The notes under the pieces are model-generated. The model was given only the letters and a program-made list of their open reading frames with translations. It was not told where the DNA came from and did not search any database. The translations under genes and the position numbers were made by a program. Shown one piece after another: positions 27,736 to 41,549 of a stretch of 64,000 nt of DNA; the stretch's first letter is position 1; the number at the start of each line of letters is the position of its first letter. This DNA comes from Marinobacter salexigens (GTDB lineage: Bacteria; Pseudomonadota; Gammaproteobacteria; Pseudomonadales; Oleiphilaceae): positions 273,454 to 337,453 of the forward strand of contig NZ_NIHC01000006.1 of NCBI RefSeq assembly GCF_002806945.1, written 5' to 3'.

Positions 27736-28502
27736 ACACCATCCCCCACGGAAACCTGAAGAGAGTCAACCCAGGTTCTGAGAGACACCAGCGCTTCATG
27801 GCGGGTCATATCAATGTGCACCGGCGTAAGGGATACGTAACCTTGGGCAATCGCATAAAAGTCGGTTCCCGGGCCGGCATCACCACCTTTGCCCGCTGCA
27901 CCAATCCAGTAACGTTCTTTGCCGCGCGGGCAGGTCATAGGCACGGCGCCTTCGGCTCGCTCACGATCGCCCAGCCGGGTGACGCGAAAGCCTGCAATTT
28001 CGTCCCAGGGCAAATCCGGCACATTCACATTCAGGATAGAGCGTGGCCCTAAGACAAATGGACGTTCGCTTTCGAGCAGCATACGCACCACTCTGGCAGC
28101 TGTTTCGAAATGATTGCGCCCTTCACCCACCAGAGAGACAGCAATGGCTGGCAGCCCAAGATGGCGGCCTTCTGTTGCAGCAGCCACGGTGCCGGAGTAG
28201 ATAATATCGTCACCCAGGTTGGCATGGGTATTAATTCCTGAAACCACTCGATCGAAGGGCTCATCAAACAGCCCATTGACGGCCAGATGCACGCAATCGG
28301 TAGGTGTACCATCAACAGAACGGAATCCATTTGGGTGTTGCTCAACCGTGAGGGGGCGGTTAAGTGTCAGGGCATTGCTCGCCCCACTGTGATCCCTGTC
28401 CGGTGCTACTACCGCAAGGTCACCCAAGCCTTTCAGTCCCTCATGCAGGGCGACAAGCCCCGGTGAATGAACACCGTCATCGTTTGACAACAGAATGCGC
28501 AC
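27732..28502 (-). CDS. surE: 5'/3'-nucleotidase SurE
   Basis: Metal-dependent nucleotidase and exopolyphosphatase linked to stationary-phase survival. The 256 residues start with [19 protein letters not shown], where the DD and later [25 protein letters not shown] ligate the divalent metal; [16 protein letters not shown] follows. The C-terminal extension forms the exchange arm of the dimer. Together with pcm, nlpD and rpoS it makes the conserved stress locus; truD precedes it with 62 bases between. Confidence 0.96.
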   Translation of the reverse strand: MRILLSNDDGVHSPGLVALHEGLKGLGDLAVVAPDRDHSGASNALTLNRPLTVEQHPNGFRSVDGTPTDCVHLAVNGLFDEPFDRVVSGINTHANLGDDIIYSGTVAAATEGRHLGLPAIAVSLVGEGRNHFETAARVVRMLLESERPFVLGPRSILNVNVPDLPWDEIAGFRVTRLGDRERAEGAVPMTCPRGKERYWIGAAGKGGDAGPGTDFYAIAQGYVSLTPVHIDMTRHEALVSLRTWVDSLQVSVGDGV

Positions 28503-28564
28503 ATTAGTCTCCAGACATTAATAACCAGCCACACAATGACACTCCAACGTAGCTAGCCATGTTG

Positions 28565-29671
28565 TTATTTATGTTTGCCGAGGCTCATGTCCTCAAGCTC
28601 AAAAATATCACCCAAAACCGTGGTGGCGTACTGGCCGGGCTCAAGGAAAAATTCCAACTCCAACACATCACTATTCAACCACAACCAATTCAGGCCCTTT
28701 GGCATGGAAACCAGGGGGCGGCGCTCAGGCTTCATTCGAGTTGCCCGAAACAATGAAGCCAGCATCGGAGCCTGATCCACAATGCCACGCTCGCGTTGCG
28801 CCACTTCACCGCTGGCACAGGTCCCGCCATCACCCCATAAAGGGCCCGTCGTAATCTCACCCGGCTCACCTGGCAGCAGCGCACACCAGCTACCGTCCAC
28901 TACCCGCGACGCAAGCACTTCATTAAATAGCCAAGAGCGGGCAGCCGAAAAGTACAATACGTTTTTCCGATCATCTCTGCCACCGCCAGACCTACCGCGG
29001 CCCCTGCGGCCCCCCTTCCCACCCCGACGGTTCAATGTGGAAGGATCAATACGAATTGCCTTGTCCAGATTGCCACCGGCAAAGCCAAAACGCTGGGGGC
29101 CAAAGTAATTGGGAGCACCTTGTGTTTTCAAGCGCTCAAGCGCACGATCAACAAACTCGCGCTCGGCGCTCACCTGCCGTAGCCTGATCAAAAATTGGTT
29201 GCCCTGATGATCACCTCTACGCAATTTGCGCGCACTACGACGGGCTGACTTAACCGGCCAGCGTTCGGACACCTGCTCAATCAAAGCCATATCGTCATCC
29301 ATCATACCGGGACGATAAAGGCTGAACCATTGACGGGTAACCGCATGGCGATCCTTTAGCCCACAAAACCCAACATCAAAAGGCCGACAACCCGCCAGAG
29401 CAGCAAGCTCTCCCGAAACAAACTCCGTATTATCCCCGGTTTTCTCGAGGTACAAGCACAAGTGCTCACCCTCGCCGCTCACACTGAGCGCATCAAGCGA
29501 CGTTGTTGGAACCGGGAACGCCTCAAGCACCTCACTTACCCGAAAGTCTTCTGGTGCAGTTTTCAACTGCGCACAACCTACCCGCTCACCCCCGGATACC
29601 GGCCAGTCCAGCCGCCAATTACCTGCGCTAATTCCGGCATCACTCACAATGTCACCGGCTCGAGCAGACAC
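28565..29671 (-). CDS. truD: tRNA pseudouridine(13) synthase TruD
   Basis: Makes pseudouridine 13 in tRNA-Glu. The 368 residues show [30 protein letters not shown] with the catalytic Asp, [11 protein letters not shown], and [15 protein letters not shown] basic, Gly/Arg-rich insert ([20 protein letters not shown]) around residues 218-238 is unusual and may be a disordered RNA-contacting loop. The start overlaps the 3' end of ispF by 28 bases; the order ispD-ispF-truD-surE-pcm is the usual one. Confidence 0.95.
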   Translation of the reverse strand: MSARAGDIVSDAGISAGNWRLDWPVSGGERVGCAQLKTAPEDFRVSEVLEAFPVPTTSLDALSVSGEGEHLCLYLEKTGDNTEFVSGELAALAGCRPFDVGFCGLKDRHAVTRQWFSLYRPGMMDDDMALIEQVSERWPVKSARRSARKLRRGDHQGNQFLIRLRQVSAEREFVDRALERLKTQGAPNYFGPQRFGFAGGNLDKAIRIDPSTLNRRGGKGGRRGRGRSGGGRDDRKNVLYFSAARSWLFNEVLASRVVDGSWCALLPGEPGEITTGPLWGDGGTCASGEVAQRERGIVDQAPMLASLFRATRMKPERRPLVSMPKGLNWLWLNSDVLELEFFLEPGQYATTVLGDIFELEDMSLGKHK

Positions 29672-30129
29672 ACCGCTTGGCAGGCAATTCCCTCACCACG
29701 CCCGGTGAAACCCAGCTTCTCACTGGTGGTTGCCTTGACGCTTACACGACTCGCCGGGATACCCAGGTCCTCCGCAATATTCAGGCGCATGAGTTCAATA
29801 TGTGGAGCCATTTTAGGGGCCTGTGCAATAATCGTTGTATCAACATTGAGGACACCAAACCCCTCCTCCGCAACACGGGCCATAACCTGACGCAACAGAT
29901 CACGACTGTCAGCACCTGCCCACTCGGCACTGGTATCCGGGAAAAAATGACCGATATCACCCAGCGCAACCGCGCCCAACAAGGCATCCGCCAAAGCATG
30001 CAGCAATACATCACCATCAGAATGGGCTTTCAAACCCTGACTGAAAGGGATGGACACACCGCCAATAATAACTGCGTCGCCTTCGCCGAAGGCATGTACA
30101 TCAAAGCCCTGACCAATTCGCATAATCAA
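29644..30129 (-). CDS. ispF: 2-C-methyl-D-erythritol 2,4-cyclodiphosphate synthase
   Basis: Fifth step of the non-mevalonate isoprenoid pathway. In 161 residues: [14 protein letters not shown] with zinc ligands Asp and His, [27 protein letters not shown] and the C-terminal [20 protein letters not shown]. Trimeric cytoplasmic enzyme. Twenty bases downstream of ispD; in many proteobacteria these two genes are paired or fused. Confidence 0.97.
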   Translation of the reverse strand: MIMRIGQGFDVHAFGEGDAVIIGGVSIPFSQGLKAHSDGDVLLHALADALLGAVALGDIGHFFPDTSAEWAGADSRDLLRQVMARVAEEGFGVLNVDTTIIAQAPKMAPHIELMRLNIAEDLGIPASRVSVKATTSEKLGFTGRGEGIACQAVCLLEPVTL

Positions 30130-30149
30130 CTCCGGGAAAATCCAGACAT

Positions 30150-30851
30150 TCAGAACCGGCTGAGAATAAAGCCGGCAAGATCCAGGTCAGCGGGCACGGT
30201 AATCTTGATATTGTCCGGCCGACCTTCCACTAGAACCGGCATATTACCGGAAAACTCCATAGCAGAGGACTCATCCGTAACCGGCTGTTTATCGTTCAGC
30301 GCCGTCTCCAATGCCGAAACCAGCATGGAATAACGGAACATTTGAGGCGTCAACGCCCGCCAAAGCTGGCTGCGATCTACGGTCTCGACAACCTCAGGAA
30401 CATCGCCTGACGCCGTCTTCTTAAGCGTATCTGCAACCGGCGCCGCCAGCAGGCCGCCTACCGGATGATCCTCCAGGGTTGAAACCAGGTTCGCCAGATC
30501 CTCCGGGTGCACGCAAGGACGCGCCGCATCGTGAACCAGCACCCAGTCATCCGCAGCCACTTGCTCTTTGAGTGCATGCAGTGCCGAAAGAACAGAATCC
30601 GCCCGTTCCGCGCCACCGCTACAGGTCTGAATACGATCATCATCACTGGCATCTGATTCTGGCCACCAATGATCGGCAGCATTCAACGGAACCATACAAC
30701 CAGTAAAAAGACCGGAGTCCAGCAGGCGCGACAGCGTGATATCCAGAATAAAGCGATTATTAATACGGAGGTACTGCTTGGGGCATTCAGCCCGCATGCG
30801 CTGGCCGATACCTGCGGCGGGGACAATCAACCAGAGTTTAGAGTCACTCAT
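30150..30851 (-). CDS. ispD: 2-C-methyl-D-erythritol 4-phosphate cytidylyltransferase
   Basis: Third step of the non-mevalonate pathway: couples CTP to MEP. The 233-residue reading starts [28 protein letters not shown], with the nucleotide-binding Gly-rich loop and the basic residues; [21 protein letters not shown] and a C-terminal strand follow. An upstream frame to 30914 would run through the dispersed repeat (copy B) and is rejected. No strong Shine-Dalgarno is visible before the chosen ATG. Copy B lies 23 bases upstream. Confidence 0.95.
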   Translation of the reverse strand: MSDSKLWLIVPAAGIGQRMRAECPKQYLRINNRFILDITLSRLLDSGLFTGCMVPLNAADHWWPESDASDDDRIQTCSGGAERADSVLSALHALKEQVAADDWVLVHDAARPCVHPEDLANLVSTLEDHPVGGLLAAPVADTLKKTASGDVPEVVETVDRSQLWRALTPQMFRYSMLVSALETALNDKQPVTDESSAMEFSGNMPVLVEGRPDNIKITVPADLDLAGFILSRF

Positions 30852-30873
30852 GAACGATTCGCACATAGCTGAG

Positions 30874-30983
30874 AGAGTGGCAGGGGCGTCCTTTTCAGGA
30901 CTGTCGGTGGCCAAGGATGGCCACCGTCAAGCGCACAGGGAAGTGTTCATAGCGTGTCCTGAAAAGGACGCCCCTGCCGCTCT
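30874..30983 (+). repeat. Dispersed repeat, copy B: variable inverted arms around a conserved two-hairpin core
   Basis: Arms at 30874-30901 and 30956-30983 (28 nt, one G-U-compatible difference) enclose a 54-nt core at 30902-30955. The plus-strand core folds into an 8-bp hairpin CGGTGGCC-AAGGAT-GGCCACCG (30905-30926) and a second GCAC-AGGGAA-GTGT (30933-30946). Both hexaloops are ANGGAN. It is in the ftsB-ispD spacer, but the core is oriented opposite to those genes. Confidence 0.88.
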
Positions 30984-31011
30984 GTACTCCAATGTTTCAG
31001 ACCAAAAGAAA

Positions 31012-31287
31012 TTACTGCTCAACAACAAGAAAAAAGGTCTCATCATCACGAATCAACCCAAGGTTCATCCGGGCCCGCTCTTCAACAGCGCCTTGCTCAT
31101 TACGAAGGTTGCGCACCTCCGCATACAAACGCTCATTGCGAGTAGCCAATGCAGCATTCTCCTCACGCTGCTCGGCAATCGACCTCTCCAGCGCCCAGAC
31201 CTGCGCAAAGCTGCCTTCCCCGATCCACAAGCGCACCTGCAGCAGGAGTATAAGAACAACCATGAAAGCCCAGAGCAACTTCATCAA
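31012..31287 (-). CDS. ftsB: Cell division protein FtsB
   Basis: Divisome protein that forms the FtsQLB complex. The 91 residues have one membrane helix (LLWAFMVVLILLLQVRLW), then a coiled coil (ALERSIAEQREENAALATRNERLYAEVRNLRNEQ) and the conserved C-terminal motif (ARMNLGLIRDDETFF) typical of FtsB. Its position between eno and ispD is conserved in gammaproteobacteria. Confidence 0.94.
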   Translation of the reverse strand: MMKLLWAFMVVLILLLQVRLWIGEGSFAQVWALERSIAEQREENAALATRNERLYAEVRNLRNEQGAVEERARMNLGLIRDDETFFLVVEQ

Positions 31288-31388
31288 TACCGATACCGTT
31301 CAGGAGTTAGCTGATCAAAAATCCAACATCAGATGGTGATTATAGACCTTAGAGTAGATTAGCAACAAATTCTTCTAACTGATTGGAC

Positions 31389-31434
31389 AAAAAGGCCATC
31401 GTGACTGAATTTTCATCCAAAACACGACGGCCTT
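31389..31434 (-). terminator. eno terminator
   Basis: On the minus strand AAGGCCGTCGTG pairs with CACGATGGCCTT (one G-U) across a 19-base loop and is followed by TTTTT. This lies just after the eno stop and before ftsB. Confidence 0.75.
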
Positions 31435-31490
31435 AACATTTTGTTACCTGCGATTCAGAGAATCAAAGGCCAAAACGGACGCTGATAACC

Positions 31491-32786
<1,296 letters not shown>

Positions 32787-32839
32787 TCAAGGAGTCTCCA
32801 GGTTTTCAATTCAAAGGTCATTAACAGAAGTCTGATCAA

Positions 32840-32946
32840 GAGCGAGCTGGTAGGGCCTTACGAAACTGTGCGAAGCCATGGATGGCGTAGCCAAGCGTAC
32901 ATGGACGTATTCACAGCGTGTTTCGTAAGGCCCTACCAGCTTGCTC
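32840..32946 (+). repeat. Dispersed repeat, copy C: variable inverted arms around a conserved two-hairpin core
   Basis: Arms at 32840-32866 and 32920-32946 (27 nt, one G-U-compatible difference) enclose a 53-nt core at 32867-32919. The plus-strand core contains GCC-ATGGAT-GGC (loop 32878-32883) and GTAC-ATGGAC-GTAT (loop 32901-32906). The second stem has TAC/GTA where the other copies have CAC/GTG, a compensatory change. It lies between kdsA and eno, with the core oriented opposite to both genes. Confidence 0.85.
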
Positions 32947-32979
32947 GTGCCACCAAGGCTAAAACACGAACACCGCCAT

Positions 32980-35498
<2,519 letters not shown>

Positions 35499-35543
35499 TC
35501 ATCTCAAGATGGGACGCCAGACTACCAGAAAGCCCTCAACGAC

Positions 35544-36884
35544 TCAATCACAATCCCGCTCTACAATCAGCTGCAAGCCTGCCGCAGGGGCCTTTCCGCA
35601 GTATTGTTCAGAACACCATAAATCGCCAATGGCAATCAGTTCTTCTTCATTCCCCACACCCCCGAAAATCAAGGGCAGGCGCGGCCTTTCCCAAGGCGGC
35701 ACAGCCTGTTCCTGGAGCCATTTTTTTAGTGATTTCGAGGGCCCTCCGGCACGCAAACGAATGCGTTCCCCACCCTGCCTCGTACATATTCGTATTGGCA
35801 GCACATCGCTACCCGAAGTAGATATCCGATCAAGCTGAACAGTCCACTCCCCCCACCTTACCGGGCAACCAGGTTCAAGATCGACGGGCCCCGCGGGCAA
35901 ATCCGGAGCTTCAGACACCAAATACAACTCCCCTTGAAAACGTCGAAGGCTGTAATTACCTGCCCGCAACTCGGGAGATCGATCCTCGGCAGCCTGAAGC
36001 AAGTCATGCAGTATCTGCGACCAGTCAGCAATTGAGGGAGGGCGGTAGCCAGCATGGCGAATCCACCAGTGCAAAAGGTTTTTTTGCTCTACAAGACTTA
36101 GTGTTTCCAACCCTGCGACAGGAAGGCGATGTTTACGCCCTCCCATGGCTTGCCATTGCAACTCTGCCAGCCGCTTGTTCAGAAAGCTGCTCTCGGAACA
36201 TGCACTGGCACTGTGCTGCAAGCGCTGATTCAGGCCTGGCCAACGCTTTTTTAAAGCCGGCAGGATACTAAGGCGAAGAAAGTTCCGATCGTATTTCTGA
36301 TCTGTGTTGCTAGGGTCATCCACCCAGGAGAGCCCAGCCAGACGGGCATAGAGTTCAAGCTCTGTCCGCTCAATACCCAGCAACGGTCGAGCAAGGCGAC
36401 CAACCCCAAGGGGACGGCTTTCCGGCATTCCAGCAAGGCCAGCCACACCACTGCCGCGGAACATCCGGAACAATACGGTTTCGGCCTGATCATCGCCGTG
36501 ATGGGCCATCAACAGCACGTCACCCGCTTCAAGAAGCGCCTCAAAAGCACCATAACGTAGCTTGCGCGCAGCTTCTTCAAGACCTTCAGCCCGGCCTGCA
36601 CCCAGACCGACTGTCACCGCTTCGACCGTAAGAGGCACGTTCAGCCCGACACACAAATCCCGGCAAAAGGCTTCAGTTTCGCCTGCATTGGCCTGCAACT
36701 GGTGATTTATATGCACCGCCCGCACGCCTGAGTGACAGAGTGCGGTAAGGTGTAAAAGGAGGGTGGAATCAAGGCCGCCGCTGAGGGCGACCCAAAGACG
36801 CCGGTAGCCGGTAACAGCCCTCACCGGCGCAAGCAATGCCTCCGGAAAAGCGTACCCGGCTGCGGGCTTAGCGCCCAGTGTCAT
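35544..36884 (-). CDS. tilS: tRNA(Ile)-lysidine synthase
   Basis: Converts cytidine 34 of tRNA-Ile (CAU) to lysidine, changing decoding to AUA. In 446 residues it has the PP-loop [56 protein letters not shown], and the C-terminal TilS domain ([30 protein letters not shown]...RPRLPLIF). Length is family-typical. It overlaps accA by 17 bases. Confidence 0.95.
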   Translation of the reverse strand: MTLGAKPAAGYAFPEALLAPVRAVTGYRRLWVALSGGLDSTLLLHLTALCHSGVRAVHINHQLQANAGETEAFCRDLCVGLNVPLTVEAVTVGLGAGRAEGLEEAARKLRYGAFEALLEAGDVLLMAHHGDDQAETVLFRMFRGSGVAGLAGMPESRPLGVGRLARPLLGIERTELELYARLAGLSWVDDPSNTDQKYDRNFLRLSILPALKKRWPGLNQRLQHSASACSESSFLNKRLAELQWQAMGGRKHRLPVAGLETLSLVEQKNLLHWWIRHAGYRPPSIADWSQILHDLLQAAEDRSPELRAGNYSLRRFQGELYLVSEAPDLPAGPVDLEPGCPVRWGEWTVQLDRISTSGSDVLPIRICTRQGGERIRLRAGGPSKSLKKWLQEQAVPPWERPRLPLIFGGVGNEEELIAIGDLWCSEQYCGKAPAAGLQLIVERDCD

Positions 36885-37821
36885 AGCGGGTTAACCGCTC
36901 ATACCGCCGGGAGACTAACTCATCCAAAGGTAGACGGCTTAGCTCTGCAATCCCGCTTGCAAGGGTTTCGCGCAGGGATTCAGCCATTTCTTCCGGGCTG
37001 CGGTGAGCGCCACCCAGAGGCTCAGGGATCACATTGTCCGCCAGCCCAAGGTCTTTCAAGCGTCCCGCCGTCACACCCATGGCTTCTGCTGCCAGAGAGG
37101 CATACTCAGCGCTTTTCCACAGAATCGAAGCGCAGCCTTCCGGAGATATCACCGCATAGGTAGAGTACTGCAACATATTCAGCTGGTCACAAACACCGAT
37201 GGCCAGTGCGCCGCCGGAGCCACCCTCACCAATCACGGTGGAAATAACAGGAGTTTTAAGCCGGGACATGACGGCCAGGTTAAACGCAATGGCTTCGCTC
37301 TGGCCACGCTCTTCAGCGCCAATCCCCGGATAGGCACCCGGTGTATCTATAAACGTAAGAACGGGCATTCTGAAGCGTTCGGCCATTTCCATCAGACGCA
37401 AGGCTTTGCGATAACCTTCCGGGCGTGGCATGCCAAAGTTGCGCTTTACCTTATCCCGCACTTCCCGCCCCTTCTGGTGACCAATCACCATCACGGGCTT
37501 GTCGTTCAGCCGAGCTGTACCTCCCACAATGGCAAGGTCATCTGCATAACGGCGATCACCATGAAGCTCATCGAAATCTTCAAAGATCAAATCGATATAG
37601 TCCAAGGTATAGGGCCGACGAGGGTGTCGTGCCAAGCGGGCAACGTCCCAGGGGTGCAGATCAGAGAATATGCTCTCCGTCAGGCTGACGCTTTTCTTTT
37701 TCAACCGTGTAATTTCGTCGGAGATATTGATGTCGGTGTCGTTGCCCACCATACGAAGCTCTTCAATCTTGGCTTCAAGGTCGGCAATCGGCTGTTCAAA
37801 ATCCAGATAGTTAGGGTTCAT
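36868..37821 (-). CDS. accA: Acetyl-CoA carboxylase carboxyltransferase subunit alpha
   Basis: Alpha subunit of the carboxyltransferase that makes malonyl-CoA. In 317 residues: [47 protein letters not shown] segment, [58 protein letters not shown] and [12 protein letters not shown]. Part of the accA-tilS-pyrG-kdsA cluster; dnaE lies upstream with a 157-base spacer in which nothing else was seen. Confidence 0.97.
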   Translation of the reverse strand: MNPNYLDFEQPIADLEAKIEELRMVGNDTDINISDEITRLKKKSVSLTESIFSDLHPWDVARLARHPRRPYTLDYIDLIFEDFDELHGDRRYADDLAIVGGTARLNDKPVMVIGHQKGREVRDKVKRNFGMPRPEGYRKALRLMEMAERFRMPVLTFIDTPGAYPGIGAEERGQSEAIAFNLAVMSRLKTPVISTVIGEGGSGGALAIGVCDQLNMLQYSTYAVISPEGCASILWKSAEYASLAAEAMGVTAGRLKDLGLADNVIPEPLGGAHRSPEEMAESLRETLASGIAELSRLPLDELVSRRYERLTRYDTGR

Positions 37822-37978
37822 GATTTTCCGTCAATTTATCGCCAGGCGGGGTAGCGCGCCGCCTATTCAGAATTTGGTACAAAGATAGCAGTGCCCGGGT
37901 CTTGGCTAAAGCGGACATTGGTATGAGCCCGCAACCTGACAGATATTTAACTTTCCGTGCTGCTCTTTGCTTTACAGA

Positions 37979-40900
37979 TCAATCATAGACCAGTTCTACG
38001 CACTGGTCGCCCACCAGATATCTTAGCTCCAGCAACAGGTTGTCGTCTGGCTGCACACGCCAGGACTCTCCCAGCTCTATTCGAGTGCTGGCGTCAGGGC
38101 TGCTGTACTCAATCCACACCGGGCTCCCCTCGCAACGAAACGGCCTTAACGTGCTGTCGATTTTATCCAAAAATCCATTTTCAAGCTGGCCAGCGTGCAG
38201 GTTCAGCTTCAAGCCTTTACTGAACTGCTTCCGGGCGCTGGGTACATCCATTACCGAACTGACGCGCATTTTCATCTGGCCGGAATAATCATCGTGGCTC
38301 ACCTGCCCCTCAACCACAATCACCTGGTCGGATTGCAGCAATTCCCGATGCTCAAAAAAGGCCTCGGAAAACAAGGTGGCTTCGATGCGTGCACTGCGGT
38401 CATCCAGCGTGATAAAGCACATGGTAGAACCGGTTCGGGTTTTCATGGTTCGCTGTGCAATTACTAGCCCCGCTACCCGCTGAGGTGACTTGTTGGGCTT
38501 CAGGTCCGAGATGGAAGAACGCACAAAGCGGCGAACCTCTCGCTCATACTCATCGAATGGATGCCCCGTCAGATAAAGCCCCAAGGTATCTTTCTCACCT
38601 TTCAGGCGCTGTTTCTCTGGCCATTCCCGCACGTCCGCCACATCGGCATAAGGATCGCCGCCATCACCGGCTTCGAGCATATCGCCAAACATGTCGATCA
38701 TGCCTACGGATTCGTTGCGCGACTGTTGATCCGCCTGCTGAACCGCTTTGGGGATGCTGGCCATCAACTGAGCCCTGCTGGCACCGAGTTTGTCCATGGC
38801 GCCTGAGCGTATCAGGGCCTCCATGGCCCGTTTGTTGATCTTTTTCAGGTCAACCCTGCGGCAGAAATCAAATAAATCCTGATAAGGTTCACCACTGGCC
38901 CGCCCTTCCACAATGGCCTGAATCGGGCCTTCGCCTAGCCCTTTAATAGCACCTAGACCATACACAACCTGACCTTCATCATTCACTGTGAAGGTGTATT
39001 CCGAGCGACTGACGTCTGGCAGCACCAGGTCCAGCTTCAGGTTACGGCACTCTTCAACCAGCGTGACGACTTTGTCCGTGTTTTGCATATCTGCGGTCAG
39101 TACCGCAGCCATGAACTCGGCAGTGTAATGGGCCTTCAGCCAGAGTGTCTGATAAGACACCAGGGCATATGCAGCAGAGTGGGATTTGTTAAAACCGTAG
39201 CCAGCAAACTTTTCCACCAGGTCGAAGATGTTTTCGGCAAGGTTTTTGTCAATGCCGTTGCCTTCGCAGCCATCAAGGAAAAACTGTTTTTGCTTGGCCA
39301 TTTCCTCGGGTTTTTTCTTACCCATCGCGCGGCGCAGCATGTCCGCGTTACCAAGAGAGTATCCTCCCATCACCTGAGCAATCTGCATAACCTGCTCCTG
39401 GTAAAGGATAACCCCATAGGTGGGTTCCAGTACCGGCTTCAGGCCATCGTATTGATAGTCCGGGTGAGGGTAAGACAAGGGTTGCTTGCCGTGCTTTCGG
39501 TCAATAAAGTCATCAACCATGCCTGACTGCAGCGGCCCTGGACGAAACAGCGCCACAAGGGCAATCATATCTTCCAGGGAGTCCGGCTGCAGGCGGCGGA
39601 TCAGATCCTTCATACCACGGGATTCCAGCTGGAACACCGCAGTGGTTTCCGCCTTCTTCAGCATTACGAATGAGGCCGGGTCATCCAGCGGAATTTCGTT
39701 GATATCCAGAGGAGGAAGGCCACGGCTAGCACGCCGCGGATTGATCATTTTCAGGGCCCAGTCGATGATGGTCAGCGTTCGCAAGCCGAGGAAGTCGAAC
39801 TTCACCAGCCCAGCATCTTCCACATCGTTCTTGTCAAACTGGGTTACCAGGCTGCCGCCGTCATCATCGCAATACAGTGGCGAGAAATCGGTAATCTTGG
39901 TGGGTGCGATCACAACACCACCGGCGTGTTTACCGGCGTTGCGGCACACCCCCTCAAGCTTGAGTGCCATTTCCCAGATTTCCTGGGCTTCTTCATCCTG
40001 GTCCAGAAATTCCTTGAGAGTTGGCTCCTGCTCTATCGCCTTTTCCAGCGTCATCCCGACTTCGAAGGGAATCATTTTGGACAGTTTATCGGCCAGGCCA
40101 TAGGACTTGCCTTGCACCCGGGCAACGTCTCGTACTACTGCCTTCGCCGCCATGGTTCCGAAGGTAATAATCTGGGAAACCGCTTCCCGGCCGTATTTTT
40201 CAGCCACGTAGGCAATAACCCGATCCCGACCTTCCATGCAGAAGTCGACGTCAAAGTCGGGCATGGACACCCGTTCCGGGTTAAGGAAGCGCTCAAACAG
40301 CAAATCATATTCCAAGGGGTCCAGGTCGGTAATCAACTGTGCATAAGCTACCAGCGAACCGGCACCTGAACCTCGGCCTGGGCCTACAGGTACGCCATTA
40401 TTTTTGGCCCACTTTATGAAGTCCATCACGATCAGAAAGTAGCCTGGAAATCCCATCTGGATAATGATGTCCAGCTCAAAATTCAGCCGCTTGTAATAGG
40501 CTTCGCGCTTGCTGTCGTAGTCGGGGTCGTCCTTGGGAAGGGTTTTGGCCAGACGCTCTTCCAGGCCGTCCTCAGACACCTTGCGGAAGTATTCGTCCAT
40601 AGTCATGCCTTCAGGCACAGGATAATTGGGCAGGAAGTACTCACCCATACGCACGGTTACCGAGCAGCGCCTGGCTATCTCCAAGGTGTTCTGAATGGCT
40701 TCGGGGACATCGCTGAATAATTCAATCATCTCCTCCGGGCTGCGGAGGTATTGCTGGTCGCTGAAGCGACGGTCGCGGCGAGGATCGTCCAGCGCCCGGC
40801 TTTCACCTATGCACACCCGGGCCTCATGAGCTTCAAAGTCTTCGGCCTTCAAAAAGTGTACGTCGTTAGTCGCAACAACGGGCAGGCCCAGCTGCTCAGC

Positions 40901-41461
40901 CAAGCCAACACTCAGGTGCAGGCAATCCTCATCACCGGGTCTGCCAGTTCTCTGCAGCTCCAGGTAATAGGAGCCCGGGTACAGTTTCATCCAGTACTCA
41001 GCCCGGGCTTTTGCCAGGGCAGGCTTGTCCGCCAGCAAAGCCTTGCCCACATCGCCCATTTTGGCGCCAGACAAAGCAATCAAACCTTCAGATCTACTCT
41101 CCAGCCATGCGTTCTGAATAATCGGCTTACCGAATCGCTGCCCTTCGGTATACCCTAGCGAAATGATTTCTGTGAGATTGAGATAGCCTTTGTTATCCCG
41201 GGCAAGCAGTGTGATGCGAAATGGGATTTCCGGCTCGTCCGGATTTTCCAGCCACAAATCCGCCCCTATGATTGGCTTAACGCCGGCACCAGTCGTCGTT
41301 TTGTAAAATCGAACCAACGAGCACATGTTGGACTGTTCAGTAAGGCCCACAGCCGGCATGCCCAGTTCCACCACTCGGTTGACCAGAGGCTTAACACGAA
41401 CAAGGCCATCCACCATGGAATGTTCGGAATGCACGCGAAGGTGTACAAAAGTCTGCGACAT
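37979..41461 (-). CDS. dnaE: DNA polymerase III subunit alpha
   Basis: Replicative polymerase catalytic subunit. The 1160 residues equal the E. coli length. N-terminal PHP domain (VHLRVHSEHSMVDGLVRVKPL), polymerase palm with PDFDVDFCMEGRDRVIAYVAEKYG (catalytic acidic residues), finger region with GKHAGGVVIAPTKI, a helix-hairpin-helix region, and C-terminal OB fold (RVAGLVIAQRTMKTRTGSTMCF) and tau-binding part. The ATG at 41461 matches the family N-terminus; the reading from 41482 adds seven residues. Order accA-dnaE is the usual one. Confidence 0.97.
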   Translation of the reverse strand: MSQTFVHLRVHSEHSMVDGLVRVKPLVNRVVELGMPAVGLTEQSNMCSLVRFYKTTTGAGVKPIIGADLWLENPDEPEIPFRITLLARDNKGYLNLTEIISLGYTEGQRFGKPIIQNAWLESRSEGLIALSGAKMGDVGKALLADKPALAKARAEYWMKLYPGSYYLELQRTGRPGDEDCLHLSVGLAEQLGLPVVATNDVHFLKAEDFEAHEARVCIGESRALDDPRRDRRFSDQQYLRSPEEMIELFSDVPEAIQNTLEIARRCSVTVRMGEYFLPNYPVPEGMTMDEYFRKVSEDGLEERLAKTLPKDDPDYDSKREAYYKRLNFELDIIIQMGFPGYFLIVMDFIKWAKNNGVPVGPGRGSGAGSLVAYAQLITDLDPLEYDLLFERFLNPERVSMPDFDVDFCMEGRDRVIAYVAEKYGREAVSQIITFGTMAAKAVVRDVARVQGKSYGLADKLSKMIPFEVGMTLEKAIEQEPTLKEFLDQDEEAQEIWEMALKLEGVCRNAGKHAGGVVIAPTKITDFSPLYCDDDGGSLVTQFDKNDVEDAGLVKFDFLGLRTLTIIDWALKMINPRRASRGLPPLDINEIPLDDPASFVMLKKAETTAVFQLESRGMKDLIRRLQPDSLEDMIALVALFRPGPLQSGMVDDFIDRKHGKQPLSYPHPDYQYDGLKPVLEPTYGVILYQEQVMQIAQVMGGYSLGNADMLRRAMGKKKPEEMAKQKQFFLDGCEGNGIDKNLAENIFDLVEKFAGYGFNKSHSAAYALVSYQTLWLKAHYTAEFMAAVLTADMQNTDKVVTLVEECRNLKLDLVLPDVSRSEYTFTVNDEGQVVYGLGAIKGLGEGPIQAIVEGRASGEPYQDLFDFCRRVDLKKINKRAMEALIRSGAMDKLGASRAQLMASIPKAVQQADQQSRNESVGMIDMFGDMLEAGDGGDPYADVADVREWPEKQRLKGEKDTLGLYLTGHPFDEYEREVRRFVRSSISDLKPNKSPQRVAGLVIAQRTMKTRTGSTMCFITLDDRSARIEATLFSEAFFEHRELLQSDQVIVVEGQVSHDDYSGQMKMRVSSVMDVPSARKQFSKGLKLNLHAGQLENGFLDKIDSTLRPFRCEGSPVWIEYSSPDASTRIELGESWRVQPDDNLLLELRYLVGDQCVELVYD

Positions 41462-41549
41462 AAGGTCAGCTGGTTCCTGCATGTGTAGTTATTTAAAGGT
41501 CTGAAAAAAACTTGAGGCAACAAACATCCTGAATGGCTACTCCAAGCTC

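Noticed and set aside
37003..37854. 283-codon open frame antisense to accA
   Set aside because: AccA is clear on the minus strand; the reverse reading has no protein features.
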